Source: Streptomyces sp. NBC_00287
Lineage (GTDB): Bacteria > Actinomycetota > Actinomycetes > Streptomycetales > Streptomycetaceae
Direction of reading: 5' to 3'
DNA length: 64,000 bases
NCBI RefSeq assembly: GCF_036173105.1
Contig: NZ_CP108053.1
Location: forward strand, 3,410,001 to 3,474,000
Numbering within the stretch: position 1 is the stretch's first letter; the number at the start of each line of letters is the position of its first letter. Shown in pieces: positions 9,901 through 19,041 of the stretch. The notes under the pieces were generated by a model. That model was not told the DNA's origin, did no database searches, and saw only the letters and a list, made by a program, of their open reading frames with translations. Position numbers and translations under genes: made by a program.

Positions 9901-9968
9901 GGTGCCAAAAGTATCGAACGCCGGATGGGGGCGCTCGTCCGGGGGTGCATAAGAGGCGAGCCCCGGCC

Positions 9969-12065
9969 TCACCCCGACCTCATCACCTCGATCAGCGCAT
10001 GCAGCCTCGGTGCGGCCGCCAGCTCCTCCAGTGTCACCGGCTTTCCCTCCGCGTCCGCGATGGGCAGGCGCCAGTTCGGGTACTGGTCCCAGGTGCCGGG
10101 GAGGTTCTGGGGGCGGCGGTCGCCGACGGTGTCGGGGAGCCAGATGCCGACCATGCGGGCCGGGGTGCGCAACAGGAAGCGGTGGACGGCCTGGATCTCG
10201 GCCTCCTCCTGGGACGTACCGTGTCCGCCGCCCGTGCCGTGCAGCAGGCCGAGGCGGGCCAGCAGGGCCAGCCATTCGCCGGTGTCGGCCGCCGCTTCCG
10301 CGCGCTCCTCCTCCAGGGCGCGGGTCAACAGGCCCAGACGGTGGCGCAGTTCGACATGCTCGCCGGTGAGGCGGGCGGCCGTGGAGGGCAGGTCGTGGGT
10401 CGTGGCCGTGGCCAGGCAGTCGGAGCGCCACTGTTCGGGCGGCAGCGGACGGCCGTCGCCCTCCCAGTCCCGCTCGAACCACAGCACCGAGGTGCCGAGC
10501 ACGCCCCGCGCCCGCAGCACGTCGCGCACTCCGGGCTCCACCGTGCCCAGGTCCTCGCCGATCACCAGCGCCCCCGCGCGGGAGGCCTCCAGGACCAGTA
10601 CGGCGAGCATGGCCTCGGCGTCGTAGCGGACATAGGTGCCGTCCGTGGGCGGGTGACCCTGGGGGACCCACCAGAGCCGGAACAGGCCCATGACGTGGTC
10701 GATGCGCAGCGCGCCCGCGTACCGGAAGAGAGCCTTGAGGAGGCGGCGGTACGGCGTGTAGCCGGACTCGGCGAGGCGGTCGGGGCGCCAGGGGGGCAGA
10801 CCCCAGTCCTGGCCGCGGGCGTTGAAGGCGTCCGGGGGCGCGCCGACCGACATCCCGGCGGCGAAGTACTCCTGCTGCGCCCAGGCGTCGGCACCGTCGG
10901 GATGCACGCCGACCGCGAGGTCGTGCACGATCCCGACCGGCATCCCGGCCTCACGGGCGGTGCGCTGGGCGACGGTGAGCTGGGCGTCGGTGAGCCAGGC
11001 GAGCATGGAGTGGAAGTCGACGCGGTCCATCAACTCGCCCCGGGCATGGACGGTTTCGGCGGACCGGGGGTCGCGAAGACCCTTCGGCCAGCGCCGCCAG
11101 TCGGAGCCGTGCACCTCGGCGAGCGCGCACCAGGTGGCGTGGTCCTCCAGGGCCTGGCCCTCCTCGGCGAGGAAGTCGGCGTAGGCGGCGCGCCGGCCGG
11201 GCCCGAGCGGCACCTCGCGGACGAGTTCCAGCGCCTCCCGCTTCAGATCCCACACCGAATCCCGGTCGATCAACGCCCCCTTCTCCAGCACCGACTCGCG
11301 CAGCCGGTCGGCGCGTTCCAGCAGTGCCCGTACCCGCTCGCGGTCCTCGACGCGGGCGTACTCCGGGATGTCCTCGACGCGCAGGTACACCGGGTCGGGG
11401 AAGCGGCGGGAGGAGGGGCGGTAGGGGGAGGGGTCGGTGGGTGCTCCGGGTACGGCCGCGTGCAACGGGTTGACCTGGACGAATCCGCTGCCGAGCGTCC
11501 GCCCGGCCCAGTCGGCGAGCTCGGCGAGGTCACCGAGGTCGCCCATGCCCCAGGAGCGGCGGGAGAGCAGGGAGTAGAGCTGGACGAGGAGGCCGTGGGA
11601 GCGGCCGGCGGTAGTGGGCAGCCGGGCCGGGGCGACGACCAGGTGGGCGGTGGCGCTGCGGCCGTCGGGTGCCGTGGCGGTCAACCGGTGGACGCCGGGC
11701 GGGAGTCGGTCGGCGGCGGCGCGGGTCTCGCCCTGCTCCGTCTCCACACGCAGCCGGGTGCCGGCCGGAAGTCCGGTGAGGGCGGCGGGGGGAGCGGAGT
11801 CGGTCCAGTGCACGACCGTCGGGGGCAGCAGCCGTTCGCGCCGTTCGCGTTCGCGTGCGGTGAGGGCGCGCCGGACGGCCTCGGGGGTGCTCACGTCGAC
11901 GTCGAGCGCGGTGAGCGCCAGCGTGAGCGCGGTGGCCGAGGCCCGGACCGTGCGGTCCGGGGAGGGTCGGTAGGAGGTGGCGACGCCGAGCAGTTCGGCG
12001 AGCCGGGACAGATCCTCCGAGGGGGCGTCCTCGGAGCGGGATTCGGCCGACCGCTGCTCCGCCAT
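9969..12065 (-). CDS. malQ: 4-alpha-glucanotransferase (amylomaltase, GH77)
   Basis: 698 residues. The enzyme transfers alpha-1,4-glucan segments between maltodextrins or glycogen in the cytoplasm. The GH77 catalytic triad is visible: nucleophile Asp in LRIDHVMGLFRLWW, acid/base Glu in VIGEDLGTVEPGV, and the stabilising Asp in TTHDLPSTAARL. There is an N-terminal extension of about 150 residues typical of actinobacterial MalQ, then the substrate-proximal RSWGMGDLGDL. The ATG (12063-12065) directly follows the TAG of a small upstream gene, suggesting translational coupling. Confidence 0.95.
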   Translation of the reverse strand: MAEQRSAESRSEDAPSEDLSRLAELLGVATSYRPSPDRTVRASATALTLALTALDVDVSTPEAVRRALTARERERRERLLPPTVVHWTDSAPPAALTGLPAGTRLRVETEQGETRAAADRLPPGVHRLTATAPDGRSATAHLVVAPARLPTTAGRSHGLLVQLYSLLSRRSWGMGDLGDLAELADWAGRTLGSGFVQVNPLHAAVPGAPTDPSPYRPSSRRFPDPVYLRVEDIPEYARVEDRERVRALLERADRLRESVLEKGALIDRDSVWDLKREALELVREVPLGPGRRAAYADFLAEEGQALEDHATWCALAEVHGSDWRRWPKGLRDPRSAETVHARGELMDRVDFHSMLAWLTDAQLTVAQRTAREAGMPVGIVHDLAVGVHPDGADAWAQQEYFAAGMSVGAPPDAFNARGQDWGLPPWRPDRLAESGYTPYRRLLKALFRYAGALRIDHVMGLFRLWWVPQGHPPTDGTYVRYDAEAMLAVLVLEASRAGALVIGEDLGTVEPGVRDVLRARGVLGTSVLWFERDWEGDGRPLPPEQWRSDCLATATTHDLPSTAARLTGEHVELRHRLGLLTRALEEERAEAAADTGEWLALLARLGLLHGTGGGHGTSQEEAEIQAVHRFLLRTPARMVGIWLPDTVGDRRPQNLPGTWDQYPNWRLPIADAEGKPVTLEELAAAPRLHALIEVMRSG

Positions 12066-12368
12066 CTACGGCCTCGCGGTGTCCGGGACGGCGGGGAATG
12101 CCTCGCTGGTCAGCGGGGCGTCGGCGAGCGGGGGCTCGCTGGTGAGCGGCGACGCGTCGGCGAGGGGCGGCTCGCTGGTCAGCGGCGGCGCCTCGTACAG
12201 CGGCGGCTCACTCGTCAGGGGCTCTGCGTCGGGCAGGGGAGGTTCGCTGGTCAGCGGGGCTTCGGCGCAGGCGCTCTCCGCGCTGAAGACGCACACGTGC
12301 GGTTCGGGCTCGGTGAGCGCCTCGGGTTTGGACAGGGCGGAGAGCAGAAGGTGTGCCGATGCGGCCAC
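12066..12368 (-). CDS. Small proline-rich repeat protein upstream of malQ
   Basis: 100 residues from a GTG at 12366-12368, preceded by AAGGAGG with 5-nt spacing, the main reason to call it real. The N-terminus (MAASAHLLLSALSKPEAL) is followed by a short linker and then four to five copies of a 12-residue repeat of the form PLTSEPPLADA. The DNA shows the matching 36-bp repeats. Its TAG is immediately followed by the malQ ATG. There is no recognisable domain; the composition suggests a disordered protein. A translated leader of malQ is an alternative reading. Confidence 0.55.
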   Translation of the reverse strand: MAASAHLLLSALSKPEALTEPEPHVCVFSAESACAEAPLTSEPPLPDAEPLTSEPPLYEAPPLTSEPPLADASPLTSEPPLADAPLTSEAFPAVPDTARP

Positions 12369-12644
12369 GGGGGCCTCCTTGTCGAGTACGGCGACCTACG
12401 GCCTGTCCTGCGGGTCACGCCGGGCAGGCCCTTGCGGGTTACGGCAGCCCTACCCAGCGGGCGCGACGGCAGACGTGTCCGGGGAAACAACGTGCCTGTC
12501 GTCACATTCTGCCCCGCCGCGCCACCTCCAGACTGGGGCAACTCCGCCACAAGGGCCACCCTCGTCGAGGCCCGCGACAGCAGGGCTCCACGCCGGGTCG
12601 AGTGATCGTGAACCGGTCCCGTCCGGCTCGTCGATAGACGGGGT

Positions 12645-13271
12645 GTGAGACTGTTCCGCCCCATGGGGGGCCACCGGGAGAAGTCCGAGGGGGACGCGGC
12701 TGACGCGTCACTGCTGCGTGCCGTCGCCGCCGGGGACTCGGCCGCGATGGCCACGCTGTACGACCGGCACGCGGGCTGGCTGCACGCCCGGCTGACCCGG
12801 CGCTGCGCGGACCCCGAGGTGGTACGCGAAGTGCTCCAGGACACCTTCGTCACCGTGTGGCGGTCGGCCGGGACGCACCGCGGCGAGGAGGCCGGCGGCT
12901 GGCTGTGGACCATCGCCGCCCGCCGACTGATCGACGCGCGCCGGGCGCTGGAGCGGGCCACGCGCCTGGAGACCACGCCGATCGACGAGACCCGGACCGG
13001 GTACGAGCCCGCCGCGGCCACGCCGTCCGCGGAGGAGCGGGTGCTGGCGGGTCTGGAGTACGGCGATGTCGGCACCGCCCTCGACCGGATCTCGCCGGAG
13101 CTGCGCGAGGTGCTGCGCGCGACGGTGGTCGACGGTCTGAGCACCCGGGAGACGGCCCGGCTGCTCGGCATCCCCGAGGGCACCGTCAAGTCCCGGGCGA
13201 TGCGCGCCCGCGCCGAACTCCGCGCCGCGCTCACCCAGTTGACCCCGTCCCCGATGGGAGGCCCGGCATGA
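12645..13271 (+). CDS. ECF RNA polymerase sigma factor
   Basis: 208 residues. Region 2 spans about 20-90 (ALLYDRHAG-type start, VLQDTFVTVWRSAGTHRG, AGGWLWTIAARRLIDARR), and region 4 about 140-195 (ALDRISPELREVL, LSTRETARLLGIPEGTVKSR). GTG at 12645 gives the full protein; an ATG at 12663 is an alternative start. It heads a five-gene operon and overlaps the next gene, a zinc-type anti-sigma factor, by ATGA, so it is very likely held inactive by that protein at the membrane until an envelope signal arrives. Confidence 0.93.
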   Translation: MRLFRPMGGHREKSEGDAADASLLRAVAAGDSAAMATLYDRHAGWLHARLTRRCADPEVVREVLQDTFVTVWRSAGTHRGEEAGGWLWTIAARRLIDARRALERATRLETTPIDETRTGYEPAAATPSAEERVLAGLEYGDVGTALDRISPELREVLRATVVDGLSTRETARLLGIPEGTVKSRAMRARAELRAALTQLTPSPMGGPA

Positions 13272-14116
13272 CCGACTGGCACGCACCCGACGCCCTGATC
13301 GCCCACTACACCGACGGCTCCCTGCCGGACTCGGACGCCTGGTCACTGGAGAAACACCTGGAATCCTGTACGGCTTGCGCGGGCCGTGTCTCCGAGGCGG
13401 TACGGGCGACGGCGGCGGGCGCGGTCCTGTTCGACGTACGGGAGGCGGTGCTCGGGGCGGCACCGGCACCGCACACGCCACCCGCCCCCGCCGCCCGGAT
13501 CCGCTTCCTGTGGGCCGCCGGCCCCGCCGTGCGCGGTGCCTGGCTCCCCGCCGCCCTCCTGGTCGCCCTCGGCGCGGTCGTCCTCGCCTACGGTGCCGAC
13601 TTCACCGGCGCCCGCCCCCTCCTCCTCGCGCTCGCCCCCGTCGTACCCGTCGCCGGAGTCGCCCTGTCCTACGGCGCCCACGCCGACCCGCTGCACGAGC
13701 TCATCGCGGCGACACCGTCGGCGGGACTGCGTCTGGTGCTGACGCGGACCGCCGTCGTCCTGGCGGTGAGTCTGCCGCTGCTGACCCTCGCGGGCCTGGT
13801 GCTGCCGTCGTACGGCGGCCCGGGTGCCGCCGCCTGGCTGCTGCCGGGGCTCGCGCTGACGCTGGCCGCGCTGGCCCTCGGCGGCTGGCTCGGACTGCGT
13901 GCCGCGACCGCGGTGACCGGCGGCGGCTGGCTGTGCGCCGTCCTCGCGCCGGCGCTGGCGACGCCGGACGGCGCGGTGTCCGCCGCGCTGACGGACCAGA
14001 TCTCCGCCTGCCTCGGCGGCGCCCCCGCCCAGGGCGCCTGGGCAGCGGCCGCCGCCTTGTGCGCCGCCCTGCTGGCGGCCCGGCGCACCGCGTACGACCG
14101 CCTCGAACGGCACTGA
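13268..14116 (+). CDS. Zinc-finger anti-sigma factor with membrane domain
   Basis: 282 residues. The cytoplasmic N-terminal domain has the ZAS motif HxxxCxxC in EKHLESCTACAGRV (residues 27-40 or so). About six hydrophobic helices follow from residue 85 onward (WLPAALLVALGAVVLAYG first), which is more membrane than the single-pass form common in this class. It overlaps the sigma gene by four bases. Predicted to bind and inhibit the ECF factor; the large membrane part may sense the envelope or contact the ABC transporter encoded next. Confidence 0.9.
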   Translation: MTDWHAPDALIAHYTDGSLPDSDAWSLEKHLESCTACAGRVSEAVRATAAGAVLFDVREAVLGAAPAPHTPPAPAARIRFLWAAGPAVRGAWLPAALLVALGAVVLAYGADFTGARPLLLALAPVVPVAGVALSYGAHADPLHELIAATPSAGLRLVLTRTAVVLAVSLPLLTLAGLVLPSYGGPGAAAWLLPGLALTLAALALGGWLGLRAATAVTGGGWLCAVLAPALATPDGAVSAALTDQISACLGGAPAQGAWAAAAALCAALLAARRTAYDRLERH

Positions 14117-14170
14117 CCGACGTACTCCCTCTCACGGGAGCCCCACGTACTCCCTTTCACAGGAGCCCTC

Positions 14171-14950
14171 TTGACCACGATCCAGGTGGCCGGTCTGCAT
14201 GTCCGGCACCGCAAAACCGTTGCCCTCGACTCGCTGGACCTCGACTTCGGTCCCGGTGTGCACGGCCTGCTCGGCCCGAACGGCGCGGGCAAGACCTCGC
14301 TGATCCGGGTCCTCGCCACCGTGGCCGCCCCGACCGGCGGCCGGGTGCGGATGCTCGGCGAGGACATCGGCGACCACCGCAGACGGGCCGCGGTCCGCCG
14401 CCGGCTCGGCTATCTGCCGCAGGAGTTCGGCTACTACCCGGGCTTCACGGTGCGCGAGTTCGTCGCGTACATGGCCTGGCTGAAGGAAGTGCCCGCCGCG
14501 GACACCCCGGCTGCCGTCGAGCGCGCCGCCGCCCGCGTCGGTCTCGCCGACCGGATCGACGCGAAGATCAAGACGCTGTCCGGCGGCATGGTCCGCCGCG
14601 TCGGCATCGCCCAGGCCATCGTCAACGACCCGAAGGTGCTGCTCCTGGACGAGCCGACGGCGGGCCTGGACCCGGAGCAGCGGGTCGAGTTCCGCGAGCT
14701 GCTGCGCGAACTCGGCGCCTCGGCCACCGTCATCGTCTCCACCCACCTGGTGGAGGACGTGGCCGCGGCCTGCACGGAGGTCACCCTCATCGCCGCGGGC
14801 CGCCTCGCCTACCGCGGCACCCCCGACTCCCTGACCGCGCTCGGCGCGACGGCGGACGGCATCGGCGACAACCCGATCGAGCGCGGCTATACGGCGGCCC
14901 TGCGCGCCCACCGCGAGTCGGCGGCCGTGGCGGAGGTGGCGGCCCGATGA
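14171..14950 (+). CDS. ABC transporter ATP-binding protein
   Basis: 259 residues, TTG start at 14171 with AGGAG upstream. Walker A is LLGPNGAGKTSLIRVL, the signature LSGGMVRRVGIAQAIV, Walker B VLLLDEPTAGLDPEQ, and the switch histidine is in VSTHLVEDV. It belongs to the DrrA/CcmA-like group that pairs with separate permeases. It lies 55 bp after the anti-sigma gene and overlaps the permease gene by ATGA. Together with the downstream membrane proteins it probably forms an exporter controlled by the ECF factor. Confidence 0.93.
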   Translation: MTTIQVAGLHVRHRKTVALDSLDLDFGPGVHGLLGPNGAGKTSLIRVLATVAAPTGGRVRMLGEDIGDHRRRAAVRRRLGYLPQEFGYYPGFTVREFVAYMAWLKEVPAADTPAAVERAAARVGLADRIDAKIKTLSGGMVRRVGIAQAIVNDPKVLLLDEPTAGLDPEQRVEFRELLRELGASATVIVSTHLVEDVAAACTEVTLIAAGRLAYRGTPDSLTALGATADGIGDNPIERGYTAALRAHRESAAVAEVAAR

Positions 14951-16281
14951 GCCTCGTAGCCGAACGAACCGAACGCACCAGGCCCCTCACCCACCCCCTG
15001 CGCCCCGAGTTCCTGCGCGGCTTCGCCCCCATGGCGGGCGCCGCGGTCCTGCTGACGCTCGCCGTCGCGCTGGCCGTCCCGGCGGAGAGCTGGCAGGGCG
15101 GCTGGAAGGAGACCCGGGCCCATGTCCACACGGCGGCCCAGTTGCTCGGCGTGCCGATGGCGCTCGCCGCGGGCTGCTGGCAGGGCGGACGGGAGCGCCG
15201 GCGCCGTACGACCGAGCTGATGGCGACGGCCGTACGCGGCTCGCTCGCCCGGTTCCTCGCCTCGGCGCTGCCGGTCGCGCTCTGGACGGCCGTCGGGCAC
15301 CTGGTCGCCGCCGCGCTCGCCCTGCTGGCCACCTGGTACTGCGCCACGGGCGACAGCCCGTACCTGCTCGTGCCGCTCGTGGACACGGTCGTCGTGGGCT
15401 GCGCCGCGCTCGCGGGAGCGGTCGTGGGCCGGATGCTGCCCTGGCGGCCGGCGGCGCCGTCGCTGGCGGTGGCCGCGTACGTCACCCTCGGCGTCCTGGC
15501 CTACGGCTCGGCGGGCGCCCTCGGTCACCTCTCCCCCATCGCCCACGACTCCGGCCACAAGGTGCCGGTGTGGTGGCAGCCCCTGGCGACGGCCACCTGG
15601 ATGGGCGGGCTCGCCCTGGCCGCGGTCCTCGCCCACGCCGCCCGCCGCCGCGCCACGGCCGCGCTGCCGCTGGCCGCCGCGATCGCCGCGGGCGCGCTCC
15701 TCGTGCAGACCGGCGACGGACTGGTCCGCACCAACCCGGTCGCCCGCCACCAGGTCTGCGACACCTCCACCACCCCGCAGATCTGCGTCAACGCCCGCCA
15801 CGAGAAGCTCCTGCCGCAGATCACCGAGGCCCTGTCGGGACTGACCGGCCGCCTGGAGGGCGTACAGAACCTCCCGCTCCGCTTCGAGGACCGGCCCGGC
15901 CGGTCACGGGCGGACGAGGTGCAGCTGCCGATGCTCACGCCGTTCGGCTCGAACGTGGTCCGCGGCCGGCTCGCCGACCCCGAGCGGTACGCCTGGGAGG
16001 CCGGAATGATGCTGATCGGCCGCGCCTGGTGCGACCGTACGGACCCCGTCGTCGGCAGGACGGACAGGGCCGTGGAGCACTACCTGGCACCCAGTCCGGC
16101 CGAGGCACACTTCGACGAGATCGACGCCAAGGGCGACAAGGCCCGCCGCGTCGAGTTCAAGGCCCAGCAGCAGGCCCGCGCCCGCCTGCTGGCGATGAGC
16201 GAGGAGGAGCGCCGGAGCTGGCTGTCGGAGTACTTCGCGACGGCGGACGAGTGCGACCCGAGCGGGGTGCCGACCCTGTGA
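14947..16281 (+). CDS. ABC transporter permease with long extracytoplasmic tail
   Basis: 444 residues. Six or more hydrophobic helices lie between about residues 30 and 265 in the ABC-2 style (for example LRPEFLRGFAPMAGAAVLL). The last 170 residues form a soluble domain that begins after QTGDGLVRTNPVARHQVCD and contains several cysteines (CDTS, QICVNAR, AWCDRTD, ADECDPS), consistent with an oxidised extracytoplasmic domain. It starts in the ATGA overlap with the ATPase gene and ends in a GTGA overlap with the next gene. The tail is unusual for an ABC-2 permease and could be a sensor or peptidase-like domain; I do not recognise it. Confidence 0.8.
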   Translation: MSLVAERTERTRPLTHPLRPEFLRGFAPMAGAAVLLTLAVALAVPAESWQGGWKETRAHVHTAAQLLGVPMALAAGCWQGGRERRRRTTELMATAVRGSLARFLASALPVALWTAVGHLVAAALALLATWYCATGDSPYLLVPLVDTVVVGCAALAGAVVGRMLPWRPAAPSLAVAAYVTLGVLAYGSAGALGHLSPIAHDSGHKVPVWWQPLATATWMGGLALAAVLAHAARRRATAALPLAAAIAAGALLVQTGDGLVRTNPVARHQVCDTSTTPQICVNARHEKLLPQITEALSGLTGRLEGVQNLPLRFEDRPGRSRADEVQLPMLTPFGSNVVRGRLADPERYAWEAGMMLIGRAWCDRTDPVVGRTDRAVEHYLAPSPAEAHFDEIDAKGDKARRVEFKAQQQARARLLAMSEEERRSWLSEYFATADECDPSGVPTL

Positions 16282-16877
16282 CGACGACCGGCCTCGTCCT
16301 CTACGCCCGCTCGCGGGCCCTCCCGCAAACGGTCACGGCCCTCGCCCTGACCACAGTCCTGGCGATCTGGGCAGCCCACGCCCTGGACTCCTACCTGGAC
16401 CCGGACCGCCGGATCCCGGTAGTGGCCCTGGCCCCGCTGATCGCCTCGGCGGCGATCGGCACGAGCCTCCACTCCGCCTCCGACGAGCTGGACCGCACGG
16501 CGGTACGCCCCTGGTGGCGCCGCCGCCTGGTCCACCTACTGACGCTCACCGCCCTGGCCGCGGCCCTGCTGCCCCTGGCGGTTCTCACCAGCACCCAGAG
16601 CTTCGGCCCACCCGCCATGATCCGCAACGTCCTGGGCTGCACGGGCCTGACGGCGGGGGCGGCGGCGGTACTGGGGGCACGACTGAGCTGGCTGCCGGTC
16701 GTCGGTTACGTGAGCGCGATGTACCTGGGAATCTCAGGCATACAGGGCGGCTCACTACCGGTATGGGCATGGCTGCTGGAGCCGAGGGCAGGCGGGACGG
16801 CCTGGACGACGGCAGCAGCACTGTTCGTTCTGGGAGGCACCGCGTACGTAATACAGGGGGCGCGCAAAACTCCGTAA
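16278..16877 (+). CDS. Membrane protein of the ECF/ABC operon
   Basis: 199 residues from a GTG overlapping the previous stop (GTGA). Five or six hydrophobic helices, short loops with Arg clusters (VRPWWRRRLVHLL), no catalytic motif. Size and topology suggest the second permease half or an accessory subunit of the same ABC complex. The overlap shows it is translated with the permease. The operon ends here with a strong stem-loop downstream. Confidence 0.8.
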   Translation: MTTTGLVLYARSRALPQTVTALALTTVLAIWAAHALDSYLDPDRRIPVVALAPLIASAAIGTSLHSASDELDRTAVRPWWRRRLVHLLTLTALAAALLPLAVLTSTQSFGPPAMIRNVLGCTGLTAGAAAVLGARLSWLPVVGYVSAMYLGISGIQGGSLPVWAWLLEPRAGGTAWTTAAALFVLGGTAYVIQGARKTP

Positions 16878-16884
16878 GGGGCGC

Positions 16885-16931
16885 GGGGCTGTGTCGATTT
16901 GCGGCTCCGCCGCGTGGGCGCGACCAGCCCC
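16885..16931. terminator. Branched stem-loop between convergent genes
   Basis: Outer stem GGGGCT/AGCCCC (16885-16890, 16926-16931) with an inner hairpin GCGGC-tcc-GCCGC (16901-16913). No T-run follows, but its position between the ABC operon and the convergent HNH gene fits a bidirectional terminator. The sequence type is widespread in Streptomyces intergenic regions. Confidence 0.6.
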
Positions 16932-16966
16932 CACACCCGTACCCGACAACACAAGGGCCCGGATCC

Positions 16967-17503
16967 TCAGGCAGAAATGCCATCGATCCGGGCCAAGGCA
17001 TCATCCGCGCCGAACGGCTGCAAGTAAGGCAACCACCGCGGATCCCGATGCCCGGTACCGATAATGCGCCAGGCAAGACCAGACGGCGGGGCCGGTTTGT
17101 GCCGCAGCCGCCAGCCGATCTCGAACAGATGACGGTCGGCCTTCACGTGGTTGCAGCGGCGGCAGGAAGCCACCACGTTGTCCCACACGTGCTTGCCCCC
17201 GCGGCTGCGCGGGATGACGTGGTCGACGCTGGTTGCGACGCCACCGCAGTACATGCACCGGCCCCCGTCGCGCGCGAAGAGCGCCCTACGGGTCAGAGGA
17301 ACGGGCCCCCGATAGGGAACCCGGACGAATCGCTTGAGCCGGACCACGCTTGGTGCGGGGACTGTGACGGTTGCGCTGTGCATAAAGGCGCCGGACTCCT
17401 CAAGGCATACGGCCTTGTTTTCGAGCACGAGGACGAGCGCGCGGCGGAGCGGTACGACGCCGAGTGGCTCGTACGACGCGTTGAGGACCAGGACATGCGG
17501 CAC
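16967..17503 (-). CDS. HNH endonuclease domain protein
   Basis: 178 residues. The HNH fold with a zinc site is visible: CMYCGG, DHVIPRSRGGKHVWDN and CRRCNHVK give the two CxxC pairs, the DH and the N. GTG at 17501-17503 has AAGGAGG upstream; family members begin with the same VLVLNASYEPLGVV stretch, so the longer upstream frame is discarded. It is a single-gene transcript, widely conserved in actinobacteria, not obviously tied to a phage or intron. Function unknown. Confidence 0.9.
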   Translation of the reverse strand: MPHVLVLNASYEPLGVVPLRRALVLVLENKAVCLEESGAFMHSATVTVPAPSVVRLKRFVRVPYRGPVPLTRRALFARDGGRCMYCGGVATSVDHVIPRSRGGKHVWDNVVASCRRCNHVKADRHLFEIGWRLRHKPAPPSGLAWRIIGTGHRDPRWLPYLQPFGADDALARIDGISA

Positions 17504-17800
17504 GGATGCCTCCTTGGGCGTCGGCGGCGCGTGGCTCGCGCCGGGACGATCTGTAGTCAGTCTCCCCTCAGGCCTGGTGAAAGCGCCACCATGTCCAGGT
17601 AACGGGCTGAGAGTGTTTTCGACCACACCTTTCTTCATCCCCAGGTGAGCGCGGTCTCTCCCTCGAACATTGCAACGATCCACACACGATGCACCGTTAG
17701 TGTGGTGGGTCTGCCCCCTCGGTGACCTTTCCGTGACCTTGATGATCTGACGCCCTTTGACCGCCGTACCGGGAGGCAGAAGCACCTGGAGGTACCCGCC

Positions 17801-18892
17801 GTGTCCTTGTCCGCCGTCCTACTGGCCGCCGGTTCCACCCCGTCCCCGTCCCCCTCGGGGACGACCCCGGCGGTGCCGTCGCTCCAGGACGCCCAGGAGA
17901 GCGCGACCAACGCCGCCGGCTGGGTCGAGGAGAACTGGTCGACCTGGCTCGCGATCGGCCTGAGGGTGCTGCTGATCCTGGTGATCGCGGCGGTGCTGAG
18001 AGTACTGGTGCGGCGGGCGATCACCAAGCTCATAGACCGGATGAACCGCACGGCTCAGGCGGTCGACGGCACGGCGATCGGCGGGCTGCTGGTCAATGTG
18101 GAGCGCCGGCGCCAGCGCTCGCAGGCGATCGGCTCGGTGCTGCGCTCGGTGGCGAGCTTCGTGATCATGGGCACCGCGGCGCTGATGATCCTGGGCACGT
18201 TCGAGATCAACCTCGCGCCGCTGCTGGCCTCGGCCGGTGTCGCGGGTGTGGCGATCGGTTTCGGCGCCCGCAATCTCGTCACGGACTTCCTCTCCGGTGT
18301 CTTCATGATCCTGGAGGACCAGTACGGCGTCGGCGACTCGATCGACGCGGGGGTGGCCTCCGGCGAGGTGATCGAGGTGGGCCTGCGCGTGACGAAGCTG
18401 CGCGGTGACAACGGCGAGATCTGGTACGTCCGCAATGGCGAGGTCAAGCGGATCGGCAACCTCTCCCAGGGCTGGTCGACGGCCGGGGTCGATGTGACCG
18501 TGCGCCCGTCCGAGGACCTGGACCGGGTGAAGGCCGTGATCGCCGGGGTCGGCGAGCGGATGAGCAAGGAGGAGCCCTGGAACGAGCTCCTGTGGGGCCC
18601 GATCGAGACGCTCGGCCTGGACAGCGTCCTGCTGGACTCGATGGTGGTCCGGGTCTCGGCGAAGACCATGCCGGGCAAGTCCCTGACGGTGGAACGCGAA
18701 CTGCGCTGGCGCATCAAGCGAGCCTTCGACGCGGCCGACATCCAGATCGTCGGCGGCCCGCCGGTGCCCGTGGAGGACGCGGGCGTGACCGACCCGACGG
18801 CAGGCATGGCCGCCCCGTCGGCGTACGCCAACACCTCCTCGCCGCAGGCCCAGGCGGCGACGCCGCTGACGCCGCCTAGCGTGACGAAGTAG
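17801..18892 (+). CDS. Mechanosensitive channel, MscS family
   Basis: 363 residues, GTG start with GGAGG upstream. The N-terminal 45 residues carry a weak hydrophobic stretch, then helices at about 47-67 and 105-150. The pore helix and beta domain follow with the MscS hallmark GFGARNLVTDFLSGVFMILEDQYGVGD, then the soluble vestibule domain. The last 50 residues are Pro/Ser/Ala-rich and disordered. It acts in the cell membrane as an osmotic release valve. Transcribed alone, divergent from the HNH gene across 297 bp. Confidence 0.93.
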   Translation: MSLSAVLLAAGSTPSPSPSGTTPAVPSLQDAQESATNAAGWVEENWSTWLAIGLRVLLILVIAAVLRVLVRRAITKLIDRMNRTAQAVDGTAIGGLLVNVERRRQRSQAIGSVLRSVASFVIMGTAALMILGTFEINLAPLLASAGVAGVAIGFGARNLVTDFLSGVFMILEDQYGVGDSIDAGVASGEVIEVGLRVTKLRGDNGEIWYVRNGEVKRIGNLSQGWSTAGVDVTVRPSEDLDRVKAVIAGVGERMSKEEPWNELLWGPIETLGLDSVLLDSMVVRVSAKTMPGKSLTVERELRWRIKRAFDAADIQIVGGPPVPVEDAGVTDPTAGMAAPSAYANTSSPQAQAATPLTPPSVTK

Positions 18893-19041
18893 GGCACCGG
18901 CCCGCCGTAACGGTTCAGCACACTCGTTCGAGTGAATGGTCGGGGCATTCCGGCGCCATGGGCGCACGGAGTGCCCCATCGTTCTGCCGGGGCACCCCGC
19001 ACGGGCTTAGCCTGGCAGCAGCGTGACAAGGAGAACCAGAG

